A stretch of 64,000 nucleotides of DNA from the NCBI GenBank assembly GCA_009760855.2, contig WPIO01000052.1, forward strand, positions 661,501 to 725,500, given 5' to 3'. A model generated the notes under the pieces. That model was not told the origin of the DNA. It was given only the letters and a program-made list of their open reading frames with translations, and ran no database searches. The position numbers and the translations under genes were made by a program. Below, one piece after another: positions 46,235 to 58,318 of the stretch. Within the stretch, counting starts at the first letter, position 1; each line of letters begins with the position of its first letter. This DNA comes from Cristatella mucedo. Lineage: Eukaryota; Bryozoa; Phylactolaemata; Cristatellidae.

Positions 46235-46599
46235 TGTGAAAAACCTGGCGGCCTTCACGAACGCCAAAGTCGCGTCGCTGAATCCCGCCCACGGGCCCGG
46301 TAGTGTTTTGAGGCGGTCGGCCATATATCATCACATCTCGCAGTCGCCGTCGTTGGTTTTACAGACCGCGATTGGTAACAGCCGACCTCCAATGACGCGC
46401 GCCACTCCCATCCCCAATGACTCGCGCCATGCCACTCCCATCCCCTCCCACTGAAAGGGGAGTGCCGGGTTGTCAGGTAGTGGGCGCGGGGCAAAAGCTC
46501 TCTCGCTTAGTACTGCCGTCATTTATGCATCGAGCAAGGTCAGTTTGCTCCGGCCACAATGCCCGTAGCAGGCTGCTCCAAATGGTCGCCGGTGTCTAT

Positions 46600-46745
46600 A
46601 CGTTAAATAAGTTTATTGAGATTTTTTTTATTCACGTTTCTCGTAAAACCTATCAGAACCTAAACAATTCAAAATCGAACACCCTAAACACTACACCCTA
46701 AAAACTAAAGCCTAAGCTAATTATTTAGGGTCATGAAAAGTTTTG
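46600..46745. repeat. dispersed AT-rich repeat with CCCTAAA-like words
   Basis: TCGTAAAACCTATCAGAACC, AACACCCTAAACACTACACC and CTAAAAACTAAAGCCTAAGC are degenerate CCTAAA-type words. The start parallels 29925-29990. Confidence 0.5.
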
Positions 46746-47049
46746 CTTCGGTCACACGAACTTAGGAAGGGATAAAGCCGGCCAACGGCTACAGAGCAAA
46801 ATTCTTACTTTTGACACGCGCGGCCCGCCGCGGTGGGGATGACTGCATCGCATCGAGCCGAACTGTCTGTCGCAGCTGAACTTCGCACCAGAGTTTCCGC
46901 CCCGCTGCGTTCGAGCAGCTCGCACCGCGAGAGTTAAATCGACAGGTAGTCGGGTCTCCCAGCTCACGGCTCGTGAAAACGAGCGAGGTCACGTGTTCGA
47001 GCGCAGCTCAGCCGCCAATCCTGCATCGCCAGCTGCAAACGCTGCAGCA

Positions 47050-47050
<1 letters not shown>

Positions 47051-47088
<38 letters not shown>
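47051..47088. repeat. (CCG)n trinucleotide repeat
   Basis: About 12 uninterrupted CCG units, preceded by CAGCAG. Confidence 0.95.
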
Positions 47089-49551
47089 TAGTGAGGGAGC
47101 GGCCGCGCGCATGCAAATGAGGGTTGCTGAATCGACCAATCTTTATTCGCCGCTACCGTTCTTTCGCTCGGACCGACTGCTCGGGTCGGAAGCCTCTGCT
47201 CAGCGGGACGTCATAAGCATCTTTTGATTCCATTCACACTTATTGAGCTAGTTATTCGTAGAAGGTGTCGCTTGGTAAAGCTCTTCACACAAACTAAAAA
47301 AATCTGCATTCCTCACCCGACGACGTCAACTGTCCAGCTGCCAACTCGCGGGCGCCTTCACTCCGGCCGTCCATCCTGCTTGGCACTTCCTCCTGACTCA
47401 ACTTCCGACCTTTCCGCCTCGATCTTCCCTTATTCCCACGACCTCGTGACCGCCTTTTCGCGCCCTCGCGACTCGGACGCTTCTCGCTTTCTCTGCTGCT
47501 GCGCGAGACCGAGTACGTCGGTCCGTTGGTCTGGCGCATGCGCGCCGCCGCGTAGCCGCTCGAGCTCTGCGAGCTCCCGGGGAAAACTCGACGGCGGGCG
47601 CCGCGTCCGCTTCTTCAACGCGGCGGCTTTGAGGAGACGCGAATGCGCGGCCCTCCCTGCGTGCACGCGTCTTCGCTCGCCGCCAGGACCCTGTTCGCAC
47701 TCCGACGACCGAGACGCGAGTCGCGCTGCTGGCAATTTTACAGTCACCTGCTGCTGCTGGCAATTTTACAGTCACCTGCAGCAAGCCAACGCGCCAAGTC
47801 GCCAAGTACGCGAGGCCGCCGCCGCCGCCGAATCTGCTGCTCAGCTTTCCTAACGCGTGCGCGATGCGACCGCGCGAACCAGCTGGTGCGCTATTTCCTT
47901 TGCGGCGCGGCGGAAGCGCGCGCGAATTAATGGCGTCCCGGGCTCCCGAGCGCGGTCAGCCAGCGGCCAGCGGACATTTGCGCCGGGGGGGCGGGGCGGG
48001 CGGGTTGGTCGTCTAAGGGTTTGGTGAGAGCGACGCTGGCGGCGACCGAGGCTAATGGGCGAGCCTCGCCGGACGAACTGCTGCGGGCAAGCGTCCGCGC
48101 CGTCGGTCACGCACGCCGATCCGGCCGACCAGTCACGTACGCAGCAGATCATTGGCCGGGCGCCAGACGTGTTTGTTTTGCTGCCAGCCAGCAGCGTCCG
48201 TCCGTTGAACTGGTGTCGCCGACGGCTGGCAGGCAGAGGTGGGTGCGTGACGGCTCGCGCTCCGTCTCCGGACGCCGCTCGGCGGCGTCGCCCTACGTCC
48301 GGCTGCCCGGTCGGGGTGCTGGTTCGGTGACGGCGGTCGCTATGGTAGCCGACGTCGCACAGAGAGCAGCCGCAGCGAGCGGTGCCGCGGTCGGAGGGGG
48401 GGGGGAGGATTTCGAAGCGGCAGCGCTAAACCGCGCTACTGCACGCGCTCAGACGCGCCGGCTTGGGTGGGGGGGGGGGGCGTGGGCGGGGGCTGACCGG
48501 CACCGCAAAAATAGCGGCGAGATAATGATGACTGCACGTTCAGGTGGAGGGCGAGCCGCGCCGACGTGCAATGCGGCTGCTAGGATCGGCTCGCCGCATA
48601 CGGTAGCCCGATCGCCGATCCCGCAATTCCCCCCGATCAACACGGAACGGCGGGGTGGGCGAGGCGATTACCGCCGTCGGCCGCTCGCGCGCGGTCGCTG
48701 GCCCCTTCGTCGCGCCGGCCGGGCATCTAAAAATACAGCGGGAGCCCTCGGGAGCGGTCGATGTTTATTTTTTACATTTATTTTTATTTTTATCAATTTT
48801 TTATATCCATCCGCCCGGCGGCAAACGTTAGCAGCTCCGACCCGTGAAAGTGGTTTCGCTACACTCACCCCGAGTCAGACCGCGCGCCAACATTTTTTTC
48901 GAAGGCTGTCGATGCGACGGGGGGGGGGCTGCCGAGAGTGGGGTGGGGGCATTTACGCAGTCCCTACGCCCGTAGCCGGAAGTCGATCGCTCTCGGCGGT
49001 TGCTTAACAGCCTGGCCCGAGGTTTTAGTTGACCCGAGTCGACTTCGCTAGAACCTGAGCGCGCGCGACACGCGAGGCCCGGTCGCGCGCGCTGCAGCCC
49101 CTCATCTCGCTCAGGTTATCTACAGCCGCGTGTTCGCGCTCGCGAAGTCTCGGGGGAATCGACACCGGGTGCTTGCCGCGTGCGGACAGCTCGCGTAGCG
49201 GCGCCAGCCGCTGCCAGGCGCATGCTGACTACCTGCCCTTGAGAAGCGGTGACGTGGCAAGCGCGCCGCAGCCGCTGATTGGTAATAGTGATAATAAATA
49301 CGTTAATACCGACGATAGCATCCGTATAGCCTGCCGTGAGAGCTGTAAGTATTTCTAGAATTTGTATATGCTACAAAGGAAGCGCGTCAATTTGGTTGGT
49401 GACAGCGCTCACAAGTGCGGCAGGCGCACAGAGGGCCACTTATGGGCGGTGGAATGACCGCGATGAACCACCGGGTATTTAGCTTCGTTTTAAGTGTCAC
49501 GTCGCGAGAGGACACGATGTCAGTGCGTCGTGAGCTCCAGGCGATGGAAGC

Positions 49552-49740
49552 CTGTGCTTATGCGTGCTGACACTGTGCATGCTGCCACTAACCGCACTTG
49601 CATGCTGACCCTGTGCCTGTCACTTATCAAGCATGTTACCACTAACCATTTCATCTCGTTTCCTCTGCAGCAAATGTCAAGTACCTACAAAGAGATTGAT
49701 GTCTCTGAGGGCGCTTAATCAAGTGTATTATTATTCTTAT
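49552..49740 (+). mobile_element. LINE family 1 3' end nested in an older copy
   Basis: GCTTATGCGTGCTGACACTG through TCTCTGAGGGCGCTTAATCA to a (TTA)n tail, on the strand opposite its host. Confidence 0.85.
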
Positions 49741-49847
49741 AGGCACTGATGGCGATGTCTATAAAGGATTTTAGGTTGGTTAGAGGCAGAGCTAAATGAG
49801 TCAGAGGGACAGGCGGTACAATAGGAAGCTTGACTTATCAAGTGCTC

Positions 49848-50118
49848 ACTCCCGACTTGCGTCAGAACATCCCTGACTTGACCACATTTAAAAAGAACTT
49901 AAAAACACCTATTTAGGACAGCATTTAGTGGGTCCTCGTGATTCGTCCTTCATGTGCTTATGCGTGCTGACACTGTGCATGCTGCCACTAACCACATTTG
50001 CATGCTGACCCTGTGCATGTCACCCCTAACCATGTTATTCATGTTATTTATCCAGCAAGATATTACTCACTTTCATATTAGAGGTGCTTTATCAATTGCA
50101 TTATTATTATATTATTAT
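49848..50118 (+). mobile_element. LINE family 1 3' end nested in an older copy
   Basis: It starts in C-terminal coding sequence (CTTGCGTCAGAACATCC, TTTAAAAAGAACTTAAAAAC) and continues through the 3' UTR to a (TTA)n tail. The final hairpin region is partly deleted. Confidence 0.85.
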
Positions 50119-50650
50119 AAGTATATCAGATAAATTATGACAGAGCAAACGAATTGTGGCATCTAAAAGTGAGTGACGGAATCTTAAAGCCGATACGCAA
50201 CCTGATCCGAGAAAGTGCAAGTGGCTGAAAAGTGGTTAATGTGGCAGTGGCAACAGTTACCCCCACAGACAAGCCTAGCTGCTTAGTTTTGCACCGCCTC
50301 CAAGTGCTGATAACGTGTCAGGAAGATGTGTAAGGAGAGCTACAGAAGTCTAGAGCGAATGTCACCAATTCGTAAGCCCTTATCGGCTGTGGTGAACCAT
50401 CTTAGTACGCAAGGGTGTTTACAGCATTACGTAGCTGCAAGTTGACATATATGACTGTGGGGTAAATAATCATACAGCGAGAGGTTATTTTGGAAAAGGA
50501 AATCAAGAGTACGTGCAGAGGCTGGAGGTGGTAATATGCTAGCTGAGTGCGTATGCAGTTTAGGCTTTCCAGCTGAAAAGTCAGCGTGCTGCATCACACG
50601 CCTGCTTGTCACTGCCGAGAGTTCCTTATTGCATGGCCCCCGAATTAGAG

Positions 50651-52405
50651 TGTCGGCGAACAGGTTGTGCGATAAGCTACGCTTAGACGGAATTTGAAGA
50701 GGAAGTCGTTTAATACGCAGCGATCTGAGTTCTAGACCTCGAGTCGGGCGGCTGAGTGGTGCTCTGCGCTGCCAACTAGAGTCGCTGTACGCTACGGTCA
50801 GGCTGTCGACGCCTACGTTCTACCCTGCGTATGCAGACTTATCCTTTAGGTGCGCGCGCTCTTTATTTCTGCCTGGCTTCGCTACCTGTCGGCACACAGG
50901 CGCTGTATTGGTGCTACACCGTAAATTCACTTGCCGTGCATTGCGGCAGCAGTATCGCACCGGCATTTGTCATGCGTCGCTTGGGCTAGCACCGTTACCA
51001 GCGCGTTGCTTGGGACTTAAGTACTTTAGTGTTGAAGCCGCTACAACAATTCTTACATTAGATTGGTTTTGGAAGTGTTGGATAATTGCTGAGGACCATC
51101 AGCGATCGTCTTGTGCTAGTCTCATTGCTTGCGACTATATCGGTTAGTATTATATTTGAAATGCGGAAAGCTATGTTCGTTTGATTAAGACGTACTGGCT
51201 GCAATGTTGAGTGCTTGAAAGCTGAACTATCTGCCTACTCTGTCGTACTTCAGAATTAAGAAAGTTGAAAAAATGTGCGAGTGACCCTCACAAATTCCGG
51301 CTGCGGCGCAGCGGATGCAGTGTGCACAGACCTGACGCTCGCAACGCGCCAAACGGTGACCACACAGCGGTCGTAATCCTGCAGGCGTTACTGTCCGCAA
51401 TACCGAATTACCGAAAGAGGAAGGCATTGCTCGCGTATTGTAGCTTTTACGGCTGCCGCCTTCAGGCAGACCTCTTAACAGGCTTATAGAAGCTAGCGAT
51501 TGGATATGTATTTTCATCAAATAGTTATAGATATATATAATATTTACAATGTCTCGGATGCTGGGACGCCGTCACCCTCTCGCTGCGGCAGACCTTCGCT
51601 CTAAAAGAGTGACTGCTGCGATCAGGCTCACACCTTATATACTGGCCAGTTCGCAGATCGCACATAAATCGCCTTACTGTTATGCTAGCTGTACCGAAAC
51701 TGCGCGCTACTCCGACGGAAGTCGCCGAGAGAAGAACAGAGGACCCAGTAATCCACACGTATATTCTCCCGTACTATGGCCGTCGTCGCGGCTACTAGAT
51801 CTAGCCTGGCTTCCATTGATTAATAATAAGAGTCCCGACGAAAGGCAGTGCTTGTAAGCATTCTTCCGGGTAAGTAGTATTCCATGCTCAAGGTGGAGGT
51901 AGCTCTGCACAAACCGGCGGACCGCGCGCTACAGGACATAGTTGCACTTGTCAGGAGGAATCTTTCTCCTTCTTCTGTCTCTTACCCGATGTTCGCTACG
52001 TACGCGGCGGAGACTCCTGCTCAGGCCGCATCTGCACCAGCTTTGATACCAACTCTAGTAATGAGATGAACGTTTTGCTATCTAGCGTGTCCGGGTCACC
52101 AGTGCCTGTAAGGACTGCGCCAGAGCGGCAGCAGGTAGTGGCGGCGACGGCGGAGGAGCCGCCGTTTGGCGGCTTGCGCGGTAGCGGCCCGCCAAAGGCG
52201 GCTGTTTTCGAAGCGGCTGAGGATGCAGCGTAAGCGGCCCGCCAGGTGGCGCACGAGAAGACGCCGATCAACAAATTGATATGCGAGAAGGCGGGCGGCC
52301 TACTAAACGGCACCCTGCCCAACGGCGACGTCGGATTCCGCGAGAACACAGCAGCGGTGGAGGTCACTGAGACGGTGCCAGCGACGGGTAGCGAGACGGC
52401 CGGCG
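50651..52405. other. no gene defended
   Basis: Single-copy sequence. A plus-strand frame at 52068-52220 is open but lacks a recognisable domain. Confidence 0.35.
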
Positions 52406-52406
52406 A

Positions 52407-52454
52407 GCGCTGAGACGCTGGTCGGCGCTTTAACGCCGACCAGCGTCTCAGCGC
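52407..52454. repeat. perfect hairpin, 21-bp stem, 6-nt loop
   Basis: 52407-52427 (GCGCTGAGACGCTGGTCGGC then G) is the exact reverse complement of 52434-52454, with loop CTTTAA. Confidence 0.92.
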
Positions 52455-52719
52455 TGTGGTGCCGGTCGGCGCTGCTAAACGGCGGCGCTGCCGGGACTGC
52501 CATTGCGACGTAAAAGCAACCGTCAATGCGACGGAGACAGTCGAGAACCGAATGCGGCAGAGAGTGGAGCCACGTGCCAAATACCCGATTGTGGGGAAAG
52601 GGCGCCGGCTATGCCCCGGCGGTGTCTTAAAAGCTGGTGGCCTACGTAGCCGGCTGGTCACCGAAGGCCGAACGCTTTGGCGCACCGCCTCCGAGCGGCA
52701 GTCGCGTAGACTCTATAAA

Positions 52720-52890
52720 CCAGCTGATTTAGCAGCCCCTTTTCGTATAACGGGCAGAAAGGCCTTAAAGGCTATCGCCGCCGCTGGTGGCGGCAATAAA
52801 GGATCGCCCACTGTGGGATTGGAGCCCACGACCTCGAGACCGAGGTCGTGGTAAAAACAACCACCTTACCTCGTGAGCCATAGGGTTAGG
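52720..52890 (-). mobile_element. SINE type B
   Basis: Minus strand: head with AGGTAAGGTGGTTG, GTCGTGGGCTCCAATCCCAC, GCGATCCTTTATTGCCGCC, a CTTTCTGCCCGTTATACGAA block and a tail TAAATCAGCTGG. The anticodon-arm region forms a small palindrome around CCTCGAGACCGAGG. Confidence 0.7.
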
Positions 52891-53049
52891 CCAATTAGGA
52901 CATTTTTTTATATGCCTGCCGATTCACGCTTTCTTTCGCGTCTCGCTCGCTCGCTGGCCATTTCATTCGATTTTGTGACTCTCGCTTGCTTGGCTGTCCT
53001 TTGTCCTATGCCCTTTGCCTTCGCCCGCGAGCCCCTTCAGGCTGTCCTT

Positions 53050-53252
<203 letters not shown>

Positions 53253-53691
53253 GCCAGCGGGCGCGCTCCTACCTTGCGATCTGCGTCTGCGCGAGACGCA
53301 CCTCGCATTCCTCCTTTCCGGACGTTGTTTCTGCCATTGCACGTCTCTCCACATGACATCGCAGGCGTGCTGTTAATTAAGCTGCTGTATGTGCATTCTT
53401 TTAATTGACCAAGCACTCTTCGTTCGGCAATGTTTGAACACTATCGCTACCAAGCTGGCGGGCGACCGCCGCACGCTTATCGCTCGCGGCATTAGTCTAG
53501 GCCAGCTTAATAGGCGTTCACTAATCCGACTTGCTGCATTTTTTTGCGTTTATTATTCACACGATATGACGGAGCGTCGCGCGTTGATTTGGCGGGCAAG
53601 GAAGGGCTGGTTACTTGAAGGCCGCGGAGACGTCTGGGACCAAAATGTCCGCCATCCCCGAGACTATACCCTTATATACCTCCATCCACCC

Positions 53692-53845
53692 TGGGTCTTA
53701 GCCTGGGGGTGGGCAAGGTGCTCGCTCGCGTTCGAGGCCTTCGGTGGACGATCCATCATTGTCCACTGCAAGCGGTCTTAGCTGTAGCCACCGTTACGGC
53801 TCCTCTGCCACTATATAATAGAAGCTGTTGAATCAGCCTTGACCT
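53692..53845 (+). mobile_element. SINE type B
   Basis: GGGCAAGGTGCTCGCTCGCG, GACGATCCATCATTGTCCAC, GCAAGCGGTCTTAGCTGTAG and ACTATATAATAGAAGCTGTT keep the block order of the family. The B-box is degenerate. Confidence 0.65.
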
Positions 53846-54585
53846 GTAACTTTGAAGGACTGCTGCCGTTGCGATCGCGAGTCCGGCTCTCGAGCGCTTC
53901 AAGGTGCGATTCGATTGCACGTGGGCTTACAATGACCCGGAGCGCTGGGGTCCAGGACTTGGCTGTGCAGGCCCGTGTGCAGGCCTCCTAAAACAGCGGA
54001 AAACTGCGCCTCGGCGAGCTCTCCGGCTCAGCATCCTTACCTTGTCCCTAGCGGTAACGATTCCGTTCCGTTCGACAGCAAACGTGCGCGACCTATCGGG
54101 CTCAATCGAATGGCAGATATTAACCTCATCGCCCCCTCCCCGGCCCACGTACATCGATCGCAAACGTACAAGCGAGGACGCCCTGGTGGCGGCGGCGGCG
54201 GCCCGGAAAAAGGTCGATAAATACGAAGCCGTAGCCGGCGGTCTTTCCTTAACGCTGGCTACGGGACGGCAGCGGCGAGGCCCTTCGCGGTCGGCGCCCT
54301 GGGCAGCCGGTGGCCAGACAATGGAGCCTGCCTGGCGGACCTCGGCATTGCGCTCGCGGAACGGGCGGCATTGCAGGGGGCTGTGCGTGTCGGGCGCCAC
54401 TTCCGGGTCGGAAGCCGTGTGGTCGCTGCTCCTGAACCGGGAGTCGAGGGCAGGGCTCCTCCGGCTATTGTAATGTAATGCTTTCTAATATTTTAATAAA
54501 TATTTCTATATAGACCGGTCATCTCCCATCTCTCTTCGTAGACGCTTTCGGCAACAGCGCCGACTTATTTAGTCCAGCATCCTGT
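53846..54585. other. no gene defended
   Basis: A 189-aa plus-strand frame (53904-54473) is open in GC-rich DNA. Its start has TWAYNDPERWG, discussed under rejected items. Confidence 0.35.
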
Positions 54586-54586
54586 A

Positions 54587-54845
54587 GTTGGGTGCCGACT
54601 ATGGATAATCCTTTTCAGCGGTCCTGAGCGGCTACTTCCATGCTACTCACTACCTCAACTGCTCTCTTGACTCTGCTATGCTTCCCAATTTCTCTTTGTT
54701 GCGTGAGACGAAGTCTGCTGGCTACCGAATGCGTACCGAAAGCCGCTCAGGCTGTGAGTGCGCTATACTAAACTCTCCTGCTTAACTCCCGCACGGTCTT
54801 TGTGACTTTGTGGAGTTACAGACGGAGATACATTACATTGCATTT
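54587..54845 (+). mobile_element. LINE family 2 3' end
   Basis: GTTGGGTGCCGACTATGG, GGCTACCGAATGCGTACCGA and TGTGGAGTTACAGACGGAGA then a TACATTACATTGCAT tail. Confidence 0.88.
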
Positions 54846-55245
54846 TTTGATCATAGCATTCGACTCACGATGCCTGCTAAGCAATAGCTTGAAGGCGATT
54901 TTGGATGTCATGTATAGCTTGAAGGCGATTTTGGATGTCATGAATTGTTTTGGTTTTCGCAGCCAGATTGTCAGCCTTGCATGTGACTTTGGCTTCAGGT
55001 TCAGACCAGGGGAATGGCAGGAAAATTCCTATTAAGAGCTGAACCTTTAAAGGGAGGGCTGGCTGAATCTTGCCCTAAGGCATGCAATCGTAGCGTGCGG
55101 CAATTCTGGGGCAAGCGGTGAATACTACAATGGGCACTCTCCCCAGAGAGTTGGAGTGAGTTATGCAACTTCTGTGGGGCGATTCTGCCCTACATTCGAT
55201 GTGCTGCAGCCCGGCAGCCATCTTCCCAGTTCCCCGGACTGCGAT

Positions 55246-55408
55246 CACCCTGTGCATGTCACCCCTAACCATGTTATTCATTTTGTTTGTTTTTCAAGCA
55301 TGGTTTTACTTACCATTCAATTGCATTTCCCTTTGCAGCAAAAGTAAAGCGCCTAGAAAGAGATTAAGTTCTCTGAGGGCGCTTTATCAAGTACATTATT
55401 ATTATTAA
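55246..55408 (+). mobile_element. LINE family 1 3' end
   Basis: CCTGTGCATGTCACCCCTAA through AGCGCCTAGAAAGAGATTAA and GCGCTTTATCAAGTACATTA to a (TTA)n tail. It is one of the least diverged copies. Confidence 0.9.
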
Positions 55409-55741
55409 AATTGTTATGCAAAGGTGCTAGCTCAATTTGCAATATTTTAACAGTATCCAGAACCTATAGATTTTTCTAAGAGGTGAGTGATGAAAAACAA
55501 AAAAGGTCGTCGCATATGCCTGCTGCATCGAGAACTCGCCACGCCCCGGCTAAATACAGATGTGTACAAATTCCGCTTAGCCACGTGTCAACAATAGATA
55601 TCGCCGCGAGACGACGGCTGAAATAAAAATACTCGCCACACGACGTGGCATATAATTTCGTACCTAGCTCTACGGCCACTAGGCGTCAACCCAGAGGTTT
55701 GGTGCTGGCGTGCCGTCGCACGTATCTGCGAACGCCAACAA

Positions 55742-55862
55742 CGTTAGCTGATTTAAAAGCCTCATTCGTATAGTGGCAGAAAAGATTGCCCCACTGCAGA
55801 ATCCAAACCAACGACCTGGGCCGTGAGTAGCGAGCACCTTACCTCTTCGCTAAGACCAAGGC
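55742..55862 (-). mobile_element. SINE type B, body shortened
   Basis: The tail AACGTTAGCTGATTTAAAAG (plus strand) and ATTCGTATAGTGGCAGAAAA join directly to the head complement AACGACCTGGGCCGTGAGTA. The central GCAAGCGGTGG block is deleted. Confidence 0.65.
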
Positions 55863-55869
55863 GTAAGCT

Positions 55870-56276
55870 AAGAAGCACGGACGCAAGCTCTCGATGCTTG
55901 CTTCCGGCGAGCCGCTTGATTTGACGTCACACTGTGCCGACGTCAGCGACCGCCGGCTTTGCCCGCCACGGTTCGAAGCCGCTGCTGCTTCGCTGAATGG
56001 GCGGGCTGGTCAGCAGCAGGCGCGGCGGCAGCAGCAGGCGTGCGACGCGAGGCACAGGCGCAGCCGAGGTCAGTGCATACAGAGCCGCTAATGTGTTTTC
56101 AATGGCCGTGGCGAGTTTAAACAGATCGGGAAACGAGGTACACAAACGCACGGTTGATTCGTCCCGCTGCTCCAGCCTGAGCATCTTCCTTCATTGAGGA
56201 AGGCGATCCATCTTTTATGTCTGTCGAACTCCGGGCCGGCACAGAGTGCCGCGGTGAGGCGGTGAAGCGTTCGAGA

Positions 56277-56317
<41 letters not shown>

Positions 56318-56869
56318 AATCTCTCTCTCCCTCTCTCTAGCTTCGCGTGTGGACTCGCTGGGCGATAAGCACCTGCACAGGCGCTGCTCGCTCTCGCAGT
56401 TCAGCAGCTAGCTAAACGGGGAGCAGCAGCAGCAGAGATGCCTAGCCTCGGAGAGATCGTTGACTCTCCCACTCTGCGATTGATCTGCCTGCTGTCTGTG
56501 GTCGCCGCGGAGTACATTCTCGAAGCCAAGGTTCGATGCCAGCCTGTTTCCGGGTCGTTTTCGTCCACCTCAGACGCGAAGCTTTGCCGAATAACGAGGC
56601 AGCCTCGAAGTCACCTTGCTGTGGTAAATGGAAGATTTAGCCAAGGAAGAGCCAGACTCCGGTTTTGCTCGAGGCGGCAGCACAAATTCTGAAGGGCGCA
56701 TCAGGAGGCGAGAAGCGAGTCGGAAGGTAGAACTCTGCCAGCTGAAGTAGGCTGGTTCAAAGGGGCAGGGACCGCTGGACCGCCCGCCCGCCCCCGTCGT
56801 TAGCATCGGCGGAAATAATACGTGAACCGCAGTAAAGATCGAAAAGGGCATACTACTTGAATGTTCTCT
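55870..56869. other. no gene defended; (CT)n run at 56279-56340
   Basis: A plus-strand frame at 56438-56692 has a hydrophobic start, discussed under rejected items. A CT microsatellite with small interruptions spans 56279-56340. Confidence 0.35.
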
Positions 56870-57010
56870 TAGTTTACTAAGGTGCTTGCTCGCCACGACC
56901 AAGGTTTTGGGTTCGAATCCTGGGTGGGCGATTCCTTATTGCTAACAGCAAGCGGTGGAGATAGCCGTCAAGACACTTCTGACGCTATGCAAACGAGCTA
57001 TGTATAGTGG
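56870..57010 (+). mobile_element. SINE type B
   Basis: TACTAAGGTGCTTGCTCGCC, GGGTTCGAATCCTGGGTGGG, GCAAGCGGTGGAGATAGCCG and ACGCTATGCAAACGAGCT. The tail end is missing. Confidence 0.7.
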
Positions 57011-57619
57011 AGTCGCTAATTCGATTTCGGCTGGATATGGAGCTCTCGACGAGTGTGGGGGCGTTTTGAGTTATCTTCTCCTCATAGCTGCTCGTTTGAG
57101 GCCCGCCGGTCGCGGGACTCTTGCCAGGCCGATCGCCTGCAACACCACGACTGATTCAAGCGGTTATGGGCTAGTATCCTAGTTCACGAAATACTGCGAT
57201 AACTGAGATCTGCACCTACAAGCCAGGTGGCACGCTGTCTCGACTTGCGTTCGAAAATCGATCGGGCATCGACTGGCGTAAAGGCTCGAGATAGGCAAAG
57301 CGACGAGTCAGCTCGACTTATCGATGACAAATAATCGGCCCACTCTGAAAACCCGCCGGAGGAGAACTCGAACGGAGCTTCGCTGCGCTGCCGACGGCGC
57401 CCAAGTCCGAGCTCAGGAAATGGGCGGGGCGAGAGCTGGAATTAGCATCCTCTGAGCAATCCATGCCTACGCAGCTGGTCCTCCGCCCGGACAACCTCTG
57501 GGAATGGGCTCGGAGAGCTAAGCGGCCGCAGCCGATTCGCTCTCCGAGATATGCCGCCTTGGTTTGACCCAGGGTTCGAGGTGCTCCACGCCTTTGAATA
57601 GAGCTGTACAACGAAATAT
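57011..57619. other. no gene seen
   Basis: No supported exon or repeat. Confidence 0.35.
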
Positions 57620-57960
57620 GTGGCTGTAAAATGCTTCTCGCCAAACGTCACGACTTGGCACCAAAGACCCCCTGGAACTCGTGTCTTTCATTGTCAGCTA
57701 TGGAGAGGATGTGTTTCCCAATTTGAGGGTTGCCTTGCAAGTTCTTCTCACCGTAGCTTTATCAGTAGCCAGTTGCGACCGATCCTTCAGCAAGCTGAAT
57801 GTAATCCTGTCCTATCTAAGAGCATCAATAGGGCAAGATCGGCTCTCTGATTTGGCCTTTTTTAAGCATAAAGAAAGAAACATTGGAAAATATGGACTTG
57901 CAAACTGTAGTAAACCAGTTTGCCACGTTCAAAGCCAGAAGAAAATTCCCTTAAGCTAAA
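57620..57960 (+). mobile_element. hAT (ZMYM-type) C-terminal fragment
   Basis: 57681-57959 encodes SFIVSYGEDVFPNLRVALQV then LSVASCDRSFSKLNVILSYL and RASIGQDRLSDLAFF. This is the hAT dimerisation domain, close to the minus-strand element at 21410-21643. The rest of the transposase is absent. Confidence 0.85.
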
Positions 57961-58221
57961 GCTACGATAGCTACCTTGTACCTATATTACGGTCAATGGT
58001 TGTACTATAGATAATAAACCTTTCTCGACTCGACGCGCCTGCTAGCTTGTGCTGCTTGTATTTTTCTGTGGTAGAGCATGTAGTATGCAGTAGCAAGTCG
58101 TGACAAGGGCAGCGGGCGCCATTTGCAGCTTTGTCCACCAGGCACCGAAACTCTCACTCTACGCCTCTGCTGCCGGGCGGCGGCTAATCTTACCGGCTCG
58201 CCGAAGCTGGCTCCTCCGTGC

Positions 58222-58318
58222 CTTTGACGACAGAGGTCGGGGGCTTGAGCCGTGAGGCATACGAGAAGTGCTGGATACAGATTCGGTTCTCTTAAGGTGC
58301 TATACAAATGAATTATAT
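58222..58318 (+). mobile_element. SINE type A, 5'-truncated
   Basis: GAGGTCGGGGGCTTGAGCCG then AGATTCGGTTCTCTTAAGGT and GCTATACAAATGAATTATAT. The A-box part is missing. Confidence 0.65.

Larger units (their letters stand above)
46250..49359. other. GC-rich intergenic DNA; no exon defended
   Basis: It contains a (CCG)n run at 47051-47088, a duplicated 25-bp unit (CTGCTGGCAATTTTACAGTC...) at 47726-47750 and 47754-47778, and G-runs near 48470. A CCCTAAA-like AT-rich patch at 46600-46745 resembles 29925-30120. Long frames at 47224-47853 and 48021-49007 follow from composition and carry no domain. Confidence 0.4.
49360..50650 (-). mobile_element. old LINE family 1 copy carrying two younger insertions
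   Basis: Diverged minus-strand family-1 sequence runs at 49360-49550, 49741-49847 and 50119-50650. Matches include GTGAGCTCCAGGCGATGGAA, CATCTAAAAGTGAGTGACGG and AAGCCTAGCTGCTTAGTTTT. Two plus-strand 3' ends split it. Confidence 0.7.

Noticed and set aside
45212-46324. 370-codon minus-strand open frame
   Set aside because: It is antisense to EGLN exons 3 and 4, whose plus-strand reading is supported by homology and splice sites. The minus reading is a compositional shadow.
48021-49007. 328-codon plus-strand open frame
   Set aside because: GC-rich composition removes stops in several frames at once. The sequence is Arg/Ala/Gly-rich, has no domain and runs through G-runs and an AT-rich patch without changing character as a gene would.
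52456-52600. Resemblance to the C-terminal half of a DM (doublesex) zinc module: CRDCHCDVK and an RMRQRV helix
   Set aside because: The preceding cysteines and histidine of the intertwined zinc sites are missing and the match is a few residues long.
53904-54473. Possible carbonic anhydrase start (TWAYNDPERWG)
   Set aside because: The opening resembles the N-terminal W-Y...W motif, but the QSPI motif and zinc-binding histidines do not follow in any frame nearby.
56438-56692. Possible first exon with a signal peptide (LRLICLLSVVAAEYILEAK)
   Set aside because: Only the hydrophobic start supports it. The donor after AAG is weak (GTTCGA) and nothing recognisable follows.
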